DNA of 7,911 bases, taken from NCBI GenBank assembly GCA_003519485.1, contig DOWQ01000177.1:1-7911 (forward strand), in the 5' to 3' direction. Origin of the DNA: Streptomyces sp. GTDB lineage: Bacteria > Actinomycetota > Actinomycetes > Streptomycetales > Streptomycetaceae. Of this stretch, positions 1 through 6,615 are shown one piece after another (within the stretch, counting starts at the first letter, position 1; every line of letters begins with the position of its first letter). The notes under the pieces were generated by a model. The model was not told the DNA's origin, made no database searches, and saw nothing but the letters and a program-made list of their open reading frames with translations. A program made the position numbers and the translations under genes.

Positions 1-29
1 GCGCGGCGGCGGGGACGTGCCGGTCCGGA

Positions 30-2036
30 TCAGGCCCGGGCGGCGGTGAGGGCGGAGCGCTGCTCGGCCGCGCGCCGGTCGGCGGCCAGTTCCTCGGCCT
101 CCAGCTCCTCCGGGGTGAGCCGGTCGACCCCGATGGCGGCGGCCTTGTACTCGGCCGTCCCCGCGACCGGGTCGGTGGCCTCGATGGTGATCGCGTTGAC
201 GTCCACCTCGTCGGGGAAGTGGAAGGTCATGAACGCCAGTCCCGGGGCGAGGCCGGGGTCCAGCCGCACCGGGGCGACGATGGCCCCGCGCCGGGAGCGG
301 ACCCGTACCTTCTCGCCCTCGGCGACGCTCAGGTGCTGGGCGTCGACGGGGTGCAGGTCCAGGGTCTCCCCCTTCCGCAGCGGGGAGTCGAAGCCGCCGG
401 ACTGGACCCCGGTGTTGTACGAGTCCAGCCGCCGGCCGGTGGTGAGCCGCAGCGGGAACTCCGCGGTCAGCTCGTCGACCGGCGGCCGGTGCAGCAGTAC
501 GGTGAACGGCGCCGGCCGGCCGCGCTTCGCCGGGTCCTCCTCCCACAGCCGGCCGTGCAGATAGGACGGTTCGAGGGCGTCCTCGCTGTAGCAGGGCCAC
601 TGGATGCCGCCGAGCTCCTCCAGCCGGGCGTAGGAGATGCCCGCGTGATTGGGCGCCAGGGACCGCATCTCGTCCCACGCCTGCTCGGGTGTGACGCGCC
701 AGTCGTGGCCGAAGCGCCGCGCGATCTCGCACAGGATCTCGATGTCGTCCCGCGCTCCCTCGGGGGCGCGCAGGGCCTTGCGGACGCGCTGGACGCGCCG
801 CTCGCTGTTGGTGAAGGTGCCGTCGGTCTCGCACCAGGCCGCCGACGCGGGCAGCACGACGTCGGCGAGCTGGGCCGTCTTGGTGAGGAAGATGTCCTGG
901 ACGACCAGGTGGTCCAGGTTGGACAGCCGCTTGATGGTGTGCAGGCAGTCGGCCTCGGACTGCACCGGGTTCTCGCCGATGATGTAGCAGGTCGTGAGGT
1001 CGCCGCGCTCGATGTGGTCGAGCATCTGGGTGAGGTTCCAGCCGTAGCGGGGCTGGATCTCCCGGCCCCAGGCGGCGGTGAACTTCTCGCGGACCCCGGT
1101 GTCGAGAATGTCCTGGAAGCCGGGCAGCCGGTCGGGGATGGCGCCCATGTCGCCGCCGCCCTGCACGTTGTTCTGCCCGCGCAGGGGGTTGAGCCCGGAG
1201 GCGTACCGGCCGACGTGTCCCGCGAGCAGCCCGAGGTTGATCAGGCCGAGCACGTTGTCGGTGCCGTTGTGGTGCTCGGTGATGCCCAGGGTCCAGCAGA
1301 GCTGGGCGCGGTCGGCCCGGGCGTAGCTGTGGGCGAGTTCGCGGATCAGCTCGGCGGGTACCCCCGTCTCGGCCTCGGTGGCGGCCAGGGTCCAGGGCTC
1401 GGCGGCGGCCGCGTAGGCGGCGAAGTTCTCGGTGCTCCGGGCGATGAAGGCGCTGTTGGCGAGCCCGGAGTGGATGATCTCGCGGGCGATGCCGTACGCG
1501 AGGGGGATGTCGGTGCCGACGTTGAGCTGCAGATGGTGTTCAGCCCACTGCGCGGTGCTGGTGACACGGGGATCGACGACGAACAGCCGGGCCCCGTTGC
1601 GGACACCCTGCAGCACATGGTGGAAGAAGATCGGATGGGCCTCGCGGGCGTTGGACCCCCACATCACGATGACGTCGCTGTCCTCGATCTCCTGGTACGA
1701 GGAGGTGCCGCCGCCGCTGCCGAAGGCGTGCGCCAGCCCGGCGACGCTCGGCGCGTGGCAGGTCCGGTTGCAGGAGTCGACGTTGTTGGTGCCCATCACC
1801 ACGCGGGTGAACTTCTGCGCCACGTAGTTCATCTCATTGGTGGCGCGGGCGCAGGAGAACATCCCGAACGCGTTGGGGCCGCGCGCCTCGACGTTGCGGC
1901 GGAAGCCCTCCGTGGTGCGCTCCAGGGCCTCTTCCCAGCTGGCGGGGCGCAGTTCGCCGGCGTCCCGGACGAGGGGCCGGGTCAGACGGGTGTAGTGCTC
2001 GCGCTGCCGGCGGCGGCGCGGATTCGGTGCTGCCAT
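30..2036 (-). CDS. fdhF: Formate dehydrogenase alpha subunit (molybdopterin type), lacking the N-terminal [4Fe-4S] domain
   Basis: A 668-aa molybdopterin oxidoreductase that by family should oxidise formate to CO2 at a Mo/W-bis-MGD centre in the cytoplasm. It aligns in my memory with E. coli FdhF. NNVDSCNRTCHAPSVAG (84-100) puts Cys93 where FdhF has selenocysteine, followed by His94; NPLRGQNNVQGGGDMG (283-298) carries the active-site Arg (Arg286, like FdhF Arg333). A molybdopterin-dinucleotide-binding domain fills roughly 525-640. The protein opens at RLTRPLVRDAGELRPASWEEAL, so the usual first 50-60 residues with the four-Cys [4Fe-4S] motif are absent. The ATG has a good GAAGGA site nine bases upstream. 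The frame cannot extend, because the panE stop lies in the same frame 11 codons upstream. It follows panE by 30 bases, probably co-transcribed. No beta subunit, NAD-binding subunit or fdhD is in view. Family call is firm; activity without the cluster is doubtful. Confidence 0.88.
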   Translation of the reverse strand: MAAPNPRRRRQREHYTRLTRPLVRDAGELRPASWEEALERTTEGFRRNVEARGPNAFGMFSCARATNEMNYVAQKFTRVVMGTNNVDSCNRTCHAPSVAGLAHAFGSGGGTSSYQEIEDSDVIVMWGSNAREAHPIFFHHVLQGVRNGARLFVVDPRVTSTAQWAEHHLQLNVGTDIPLAYGIAREIIHSGLANSAFIARSTENFAAYAAAAEPWTLAATEAETGVPAELIRELAHSYARADRAQLCWTLGITEHHNGTDNVLGLINLGLLAGHVGRYASGLNPLRGQNNVQGGGDMGAIPDRLPGFQDILDTGVREKFTAAWGREIQPRYGWNLTQMLDHIERGDLTTCYIIGENPVQSEADCLHTIKRLSNLDHLVVQDIFLTKTAQLADVVLPASAAWCETDGTFTNSERRVQRVRKALRAPEGARDDIEILCEIARRFGHDWRVTPEQAWDEMRSLAPNHAGISYARLEELGGIQWPCYSEDALEPSYLHGRLWEEDPAKRGRPAPFTVLLHRPPVDELTAEFPLRLTTGRRLDSYNTGVQSGGFDSPLRKGETLDLHPVDAQHLSVAEGEKVRVRSRRGAIVAPVRLDPGLAPGLAFMTFHFPDEVDVNAITIEATDPVAGTAEYKAAAIGVDRLTPEELEAEELAADRRAAEQRSALTAARA

Positions 2037-2066
2037 GGCTGATCGTCCTTCGGTGGTCGGATCACC

Positions 2067-3059
2067 TCAGCGCCGCGCCGTGGCGGCGGTGGTGGTGGTG
2101 TGGGCCAGCAGGTCGACGGCGGCGTGGAGGCTGCGCAGGGTCGGCGCGCGGACCCCGGTGAGGTCGGCGATCTCGACGGCGGCACCGATGATGGCGTCGC
2201 ACTCCAGCTCCTTGCCGGCTTCCAGGTCCTGGAGCATGGACGTCTTGTGGTGGCCCACCCGCTCGGCGCCGTTGAGCCGCTTCTCGATGGAGATCTCCGG
2301 CTTGCTGCCGGCGGCCTGCGCGATCTCCAGGGTCTCCTCCATCATGGTGGCGACCAGCCCCCGGGTGCCGGAGTGCGTGGCGATCTGGACCATGGTGGCC
2401 CTGGCCAGGGCGCTGAGCGGGTTGAAGGCGATATTGCCCATCAACTTGATCCAGATGTCGTCGCGGAGAGCGCCCTCGACGGGGCACTTGAGCCCGCCGG
2501 CGGTCATGGCCTCGCTGAAGGCGGAACACCGGGGGGAGATGCTGCCGTCCGGTTCGCCGATGGAGAAGCGGGTGCCCTCCAGGTGCCGGATGACGCCGGG
2601 CGACTCGATCTCGGTGGAGCAGTAGACGACGCAGCCGATCGCCCGGCGGACCGGGATGACGCGGCTCACGGCGCCGTCGGGGTCCACGCTCTGCAGGGAC
2701 CGGCCCTCCAGCCGGTGGCCGCTGAGCCCGTGGAAGTACCACCAGGGAATGCCGTTCTGGGCGGCGATCACCGCCGTGTGGTCGGCCAGCAGCGGGCGGA
2801 GCAGCTCGCCGCAGCCCGCGTACTGGTGTGCTTTCAGCCCGAGGAAGACATAGTCGACAGGGCCGATCTCCGCTGGGTCGCCGGTCGCGTGCGGATGGGC
2901 GGCGAAGTCGCCGCGCTCGCTGAGGACCCGCACCCCGTTCGCGCGCAGCGCGGCGAGATGCGCGCCGCGGGCGACGAGATGGACCTCGGCTCCTCCGCGG
3001 TGGAGGGCCGCACCCACGTACGCGCCTATGGCACCGGCGCCGAGAACTGCCACCTTCAT
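2067..3059 (-). CDS. panE: 2-dehydropantoate 2-reductase (ketopantoate reductase) family protein
   Basis: A 330-aa cytosolic NADPH-dependent reductase of the PanE/ApbA family, which reduces ketopantoate to pantoate in pantothenate (CoA precursor) synthesis. The N-terminal Rossmann fold starts at once with GAGAIG (7-12). Residues matching the E. coli PanE active site are present: Lys76, Asn102, Lys205 and Asn209/Asn213 in KLMGNIAFNP, Ser274 in SMLQD, and Glu286. Length is slightly above the usual 290-310. The ATG has a near-perfect GGAGGT site seven bases upstream. An eight-codon upstream frame ends in TGA overlapping this ATG (see findings). It begins a two-gene unit with formate dehydrogenase, behind two hairpins that part it from the CoA-ligase gene. 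Many actinomycetes carry PanE paralogues whose substrates are other 2-keto acids. Given the oxalate-type neighbours, this copy may reduce something other than ketopantoate; that is inference. Confidence 0.88.
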   Translation of the reverse strand: MKVAVLGAGAIGAYVGAALHRGGAEVHLVARGAHLAALRANGVRVLSERGDFAAHPHATGDPAEIGPVDYVFLGLKAHQYAGCGELLRPLLADHTAVIAAQNGIPWWYFHGLSGHRLEGRSLQSVDPDGAVSRVIPVRRAIGCVVYCSTEIESPGVIRHLEGTRFSIGEPDGSISPRCSAFSEAMTAGGLKCPVEGALRDDIWIKLMGNIAFNPLSALARATMVQIATHSGTRGLVATMMEETLEIAQAAGSKPEISIEKRLNGAERVGHHKTSMLQDLEAGKELECDAIIGAAVEIADLTGVRAPTLRSLHAAVDLLAHTTTTAATARR

Positions 3060-3098
3060 CTACCAGACCTCCGAAATCGCATGTGTGTGCTCCACTCC

Positions 3099-3132
3099 GC
3101 CGCCGCGCCCGACACCCCGCCGGCGCGGCGGC
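3099..3132 (-). terminator. GC-rich hairpin, second of two after the acyl-CoA synthetase gene
   Basis: An 11-bp perfect inverted repeat (3099-3109 with 3122-3132, arm CCGCCGCGCC plus one more pair) around a 12-base loop. It sits in the 138-base gap between the acyl-CoA synthetase stop and the panE start. No T-run follows on the minus strand, so it is not a classical intrinsic terminator; U-less hairpins are common at gene ends in Streptomyces. It lies about 40 bases before the panE start, so it could also act as a leader structure or mRNA stabiliser. Confidence 0.4.
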
Positions 3133-3142
3133 ACGGACTGTG

Positions 3143-3182
3143 CCGTCCCGGACACGCCGGTCGGGGTGTGTGCCCGGGACGG
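3143..3182 (-). terminator. Hairpin just downstream of the acyl-CoA synthetase stop codon
   Basis: Nine-base arms CCGTCCCGG (3143-3151) and CCGGGACGG (3174-3182) are exact reverse complements. An inner ACAC/GTGT pairing (3152-3155 with 3168-3171) extends the stem, and outer TGT/ACA pairing is possible with a one-base bulge. It begins about 15 bases after the stop of the acyl-CoA synthetase gene, where a transcription terminator is expected. There is no U tract. With the hairpin at 3099-3132 it probably marks the end, or an attenuation point, of the three-gene unit. Confidence 0.45.
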
Positions 3183-3197
3183 ACAGGAGGTCGCCGG

Positions 3198-5354
3198 TCA
3201 GTTCCGGGGCAGCACGCCCGCGGCCCTGGCCCAGCGGTATTTGGCGCCGAGCGCCGCCACCGGCTTCTCGGTGGTGTACGGGTACGCCACGATGCCCCGC
3301 TCGAAGAGATACGCCGACGCCTCTTCGACCTCGGTGTCCCCGGCGAGCGATGCCACCACGGGCTTCTCGATGCCGCGCGCCCGGTATTCCTCGACGACCC
3401 GCGCCGTCAGCTCCGCGAAGACCATGGGCGGGGTGACGATGGTGTGCCAGTAGCCGAGGATGAGCGCGTGGATGCGGGGGTCCTCCAGCCCGAGGCGGAT
3501 GGTGGCCTCGTAGGTGGAGGGCGGTTCGCCGCCGGTGATGTCGATGGGGTTGCCGGCCGCGCCGAACGGCGGGATGTACTCCATGAACGCCTGGTTGAGG
3601 TCGTCCGGGATGTCCATCAGCCGCAGGCCGTTGTCCACGCAGGCGTCGGAGAGCAGTACCCCGGAGCCGCCCGCGCCGGTGATGATGACGACGTTGTCGC
3701 CCTTCGGGGCCGGCAGGACGGGCAGTGCCCGGGCGTATTCGAGCATTTCCTGGAGCCCCGGGGCCCGGATGACCCCGGCCTGCCGCAGGATGTCGTCGTA
3801 GACCGCGTCGTCGCCGGCGAGCGCCCCGGTGTGGGAGCCCGCGGCGCGGGCGCCGGCCGAGGTGCGGCCCGCCTTGAGGACGACGACGGGCTTCTTCTTG
3901 ACCGTCTCGCGCGCCGCCTCGACGAACGCGCGGCCGTCCTTGAGATCCTCCAGGTGCATGGCGATGCAGTCGGTGTTGTCGTCCTCACCGAAGTAGGTGA
4001 GCAGGTCGTCCTCGTCGATGTCGGCCTTGTTGCCGAGGCCGACGATCGCGGAGACGCCCGTCTTGGTAGTGCGCGCGAAGCCGAGGATCGCCATCCCGAT
4101 GCCGCCGGACTGCGAGGTCAGCGCCACCGACCCCTTGACGTCGTAAGGGGTGCAGAACGTGGCGCACAGATCCTGCCAGGGAGAGTAGTAGCCGTAGATG
4201 TTCGGCCCCAGCACCCGCACTCCGTGCTCCCGCGCCTTGCTGACGACCTCCTCCTGCAGCGCGTGGTCGCCGGTCTCGGCGAAGCCGGAGGGGATGAGGA
4301 CGGCCACGGGGATGCCCTTGACGCCCACCTCCTCCAGCGCGGCGGGCACGAACTTCGCGGGGATCGCGAAGACCGCCACGTCGACCGTGCCGGGGATGTC
4401 CAGGACGCTGCGGTACGCCTTGCGCCCGAGGATGTCGTCGACTCGGGGGTTGACCGGGTGGATCTCTCCGGGGAAGCCGCCGTCCACCAGGTTCCGCATC
4501 ACCGAGTTGCCGATCTTCCCCTGCTCGGCGGAGGCGCCGATCACGGCGACCGAGCGGGGTTTCATCATCCGCGTCATCGCCGCGAGGATCTCCTCGCGGG
4601 AGTGGACGGGCCGCTCCACCGGGGCGTGCTCGGAGAGGATGATCCGGATGTCGGCCGCGACCGCTCCCTCCGGCGTGGCGATCACCGGGTTGAGGTCCAC
4701 CTCGGCGATCTCCGGGAAGTCGGTGACCAGTTGCGACACCCGGCGGATCTGGCCGGTCAGCGCCTCGCGGTCGGCCGGCTTGGCGCCCCGTACCCCGCGC
4801 AGCACCTCGGCGGCGTCGATCGAGTCGAGCATCGAGGCCGCCTCGTCGTCGTCCACCGGCGCCAGCCGGAACGTCGCGTCGTTGAGGACCTCCACCAGCA
4901 CCCCGCCGAGGCCGAAGACGACGACCTTCCCGAAGGTCGGGTCGGTGACGGCGCCGATGATGACCTCCTGGCCAGGCGGCAGCATCTGCTGGACCTGGAT
5001 GCCGTCGATGCGGGCGTCCGGGGCGTAGGCCCGGGCGGAGGCGACGATCCGGCGGAAGGCCGTACGTACCTCCGACGCCGTGGTCAGCCCCACCACGACC
5101 CCGCCGGCGTCCGTCTTGTGCAGGATGTCGGGGGAAACGATCTTCAGCACGACGGGTCCGTCCATGCGAGCGGCGTACGCCACCGCCTCGTCCACGTCCT
5201 GTGCGAGCGCCTCGTCGGGGGTGGCGATGCCGTACGCGTCGGCGATGAGCTTGCCCTCGGGGGCGGTGAGCGCGGTGCGGCCATCGGCCCGCACCGCGGC
5301 GAGGACGCCGGCCACCGCGTCCCGGCCGCCGGCCGGCTGCGTGTTCGTGGGCAT
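3198..5354 (-). CDS. NDP-forming acyl-CoA synthetase (acetate-CoA ligase, ADP-forming type), fused beta-alpha
   Basis: A 718-aa protein that by family interconverts acyl-CoA + ADP + Pi with acid + CoA + ATP through a phosphohistidine. The order is reversed from the common alpha-beta fusion. An ATP-grasp domain comes first (about 25-245), with HKTDAGG (79-85), the glycine loop GLGG (148-151) and EVDLNPV (218-224). A CoA-binding Rossmann domain follows (about 262-385, KPRSVAVIGAS at 265-275), then the ligase-CoA domain with LTSQSGGIG (412-420) and the catalytic histidine in GSHTGALAG (His508). All key motifs are present, so it looks intact. The ATG lies three bases after the frc stop, with GGAG eleven bases upstream inside the end of frc, which suggests translational coupling. 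Its place beside frc suggests it makes or spends a CoA thioester used by Frc (oxalyl-, formyl- or acetyl-CoA). The substrate cannot be read from the sequence. Confidence 0.88.
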   Translation of the reverse strand: MPTNTQPAGGRDAVAGVLAAVRADGRTALTAPEGKLIADAYGIATPDEALAQDVDEAVAYAARMDGPVVLKIVSPDILHKTDAGGVVVGLTTASEVRTAFRRIVASARAYAPDARIDGIQVQQMLPPGQEVIIGAVTDPTFGKVVVFGLGGVLVEVLNDATFRLAPVDDDEAASMLDSIDAAEVLRGVRGAKPADREALTGQIRRVSQLVTDFPEIAEVDLNPVIATPEGAVAADIRIILSEHAPVERPVHSREEILAAMTRMMKPRSVAVIGASAEQGKIGNSVMRNLVDGGFPGEIHPVNPRVDDILGRKAYRSVLDIPGTVDVAVFAIPAKFVPAALEEVGVKGIPVAVLIPSGFAETGDHALQEEVVSKAREHGVRVLGPNIYGYYSPWQDLCATFCTPYDVKGSVALTSQSGGIGMAILGFARTTKTGVSAIVGLGNKADIDEDDLLTYFGEDDNTDCIAMHLEDLKDGRAFVEAARETVKKKPVVVLKAGRTSAGARAAGSHTGALAGDDAVYDDILRQAGVIRAPGLQEMLEYARALPVLPAPKGDNVVIITGAGGSGVLLSDACVDNGLRLMDIPDDLNQAFMEYIPPFGAAGNPIDITGGEPPSTYEATIRLGLEDPRIHALILGYWHTIVTPPMVFAELTARVVEEYRARGIEKPVVASLAGDTEVEEASAYLFERGIVAYPYTTEKPVAALGAKYRWARAAGVLPRN

Positions 5355-5357
5355 GGG

Positions 5358-6602
5358 TCAGATCACTCCGTTCGCCTTGAGCACGGGCAGTTCATCGGGA
5401 GCGAGCCCCAATTCGCCGAGGTAGACGTCCTCGTTGTGCTCGCCCAGCAGCGGGGAACGGTCCACCGCGACCGTCGAGTCGGACAGATTCAGCGGGCTGC
5501 CGACCGTGACGTACGAGCCGCGTTGCGGGTGCTCGACGCGCACGACGATCTCGTTGTCGATCAGGCTCTGGTCCTCGATGATCTCCTTGGTGGAGAGGAT
5601 CGGCCCGCAGGGGATGTTGTGGGAGTTGAGCTGTTCGAGGACGTCCCACTTGGGGAGGGTGGAGGTCCACTCCTCGATCAGCTGGAACATCTTGCCGAGC
5701 TTCGGCAGCCGCGCCCGGGGCGTCGCCCACTCCGGGTCCTCGGCCAGCTCCGGCCGGCCGATGAGATCGCTGATCGGCTTCCAGCCGACGGGCTGCACGA
5801 TGACGTAGACGTAGTCGTTGGGCCCGCCCGGCGCGCATTTGACGGCCCAGCCGGGCTGACCGCCGCCGGAGGCGTTGCCGCTGCGCGGCACCTCGTCGCC
5901 GAAGTCCTCATTGGGGTACTCGGCGAGCGGGCCGTGGGCCAGCCGCTGCTGGTCGCGGAGCTTGACCCGGCAGAGGTTGAGCACGGCGTGCTGCATGGCG
6001 ACATTGACCCGCTGTCCGCGGCCGGTCGTGACGCGCTGGAAGAGCGCGGCCAGGATCCCGGCGACGGTGTGGATGCCGGTGCCGGAGTCGCCGATCTGCG
6101 CGCCGGAGGCCAGTGGCGGGCCGTCCTCGAATCCGGTGGTGGACATCGATCCGCCCATGGCCTGCGCGACGACCTCGTACGCCTTGAAGTCGGTGTACGG
6201 GCCTTCGCCGAAGCCCTTGATGGAGGCGTAGATGATGCGCGGGTTGATCTCCCGGATTCGCTCCCAGGTGAAGCCCATCCGGTCCACGGCACCCGGGGCG
6301 AAGTTCTCCACCATCACATCGGAACGGCGGATCAGCTCGGTGAGGATCTCCTTGCCGCGTTCGCTCTTGGTGTTGAGGGTGATGCTCCGCTTGTTGCCGT
6401 TGAGCATCGTGAAGTAGAGGCTGTCCGCGTCCGGGATGTCGGACAGCTGCTTGCGGGTGATGTCGCCGCTCGGCGCCTCGAGCTTGACGACATCGGCGCC
6501 GAGCCAGGCGAGGATCTGGGTGGCGGAGGGACCGGACTGGACATGTGTCATGTCCAGAACTCGTACACCCTGGAGGGCTGTGGTCTGTGGCGTCGGTGAC
6601 AT
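5358..6602 (-). CDS. frc: Formyl-CoA:oxalate CoA-transferase (class III, CaiB/BaiF family)
   Basis: A 414-aa class III CoA-transferase moving CoA from formyl-CoA (or another donor) to oxalate, giving oxalyl-CoA. It matches E. coli YfdW and Oxalobacter Frc along its length: HVQSGPSATQILAWLGADVVK at the N-terminus (Gln22), SLYFTMLNGNKRSI (61-74), catalytic Asp172 in GAQIGDSGTG, AVLNLCRVKLRDQQRL (206-221), the active-site glycine loop GNASGGGQPGW (242-252) and PLLGEH near the C-terminus. Length is normal. Gln52 stands where Oxalobacter Frc has Trp48, the YfdW-like state. I chose the ATG at 6602 because GAGGAG lies seven bases upstream; a GTG at 6617, overlapping the previous stop, would add five residues but no better site. 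It sits between the ThDP remnant and the acyl-CoA synthetase, evidently in one operon. The family assignment is strong; oxalate as substrate is inferred from similarity and the neighbouring formate dehydrogenase. Confidence 0.92.
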   Translation of the reverse strand: MSPTPQTTALQGVRVLDMTHVQSGPSATQILAWLGADVVKLEAPSGDITRKQLSDIPDADSLYFTMLNGNKRSITLNTKSERGKEILTELIRRSDVMVENFAPGAVDRMGFTWERIREINPRIIYASIKGFGEGPYTDFKAYEVVAQAMGGSMSTTGFEDGPPLASGAQIGDSGTGIHTVAGILAALFQRVTTGRGQRVNVAMQHAVLNLCRVKLRDQQRLAHGPLAEYPNEDFGDEVPRSGNASGGGQPGWAVKCAPGGPNDYVYVIVQPVGWKPISDLIGRPELAEDPEWATPRARLPKLGKMFQLIEEWTSTLPKWDVLEQLNSHNIPCGPILSTKEIIEDQSLIDNEIVVRVEHPQRGSYVTVGSPLNLSDSTVAVDRSPLLGEHNEDVYLGELGLAPDELPVLKANGVI

Positions 6603-6609
6603 GGCAGGG

Positions 6610-6615
6610 CTCCTC
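6610..6615 (-). promoter_or_regulatory. Ribosome-binding site of frc
   Basis: GAGGAG on the minus strand, seven bases before the ATG at 6602. It overlaps the TGA stop of the upstream ORF (6614-6616) by two bases, so ribosomes ending there are placed to restart on frc. It decides for the ATG over the GTG at 6617. Confidence 0.7.

Noticed and set aside
1..29. Possible terminator or gene after formate dehydrogenase
   Set aside because: Only 29 bases remain before the window edge and no complete inverted repeat is visible.
219..2042. A 607-codon open frame antisense to formate dehydrogenase
   Set aside because: Same cause: a mirror of high-GC third positions, with no recognisable domain.
2034..2069. 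Readthrough of the panE UGA (same frame as FDH, 11 codons before its ATG) as a selenocysteine or fusion signal
   Set aside because: FDH has Cys93 at the selenocysteine position, no stem-loop suited to a SECIS is evident, and FDH has its own good ribosome-binding site.
2100..6599. A 1499-codon open frame on the plus strand, antisense to panE, the acyl-CoA synthetase and frc
   Set aside because: It crosses three strongly supported minus-strand genes and their gaps, has Gly/Asp/Val/Arg-rich low-complexity content, and is expected where codons ending in G/C make the opposite strand stop-poor.
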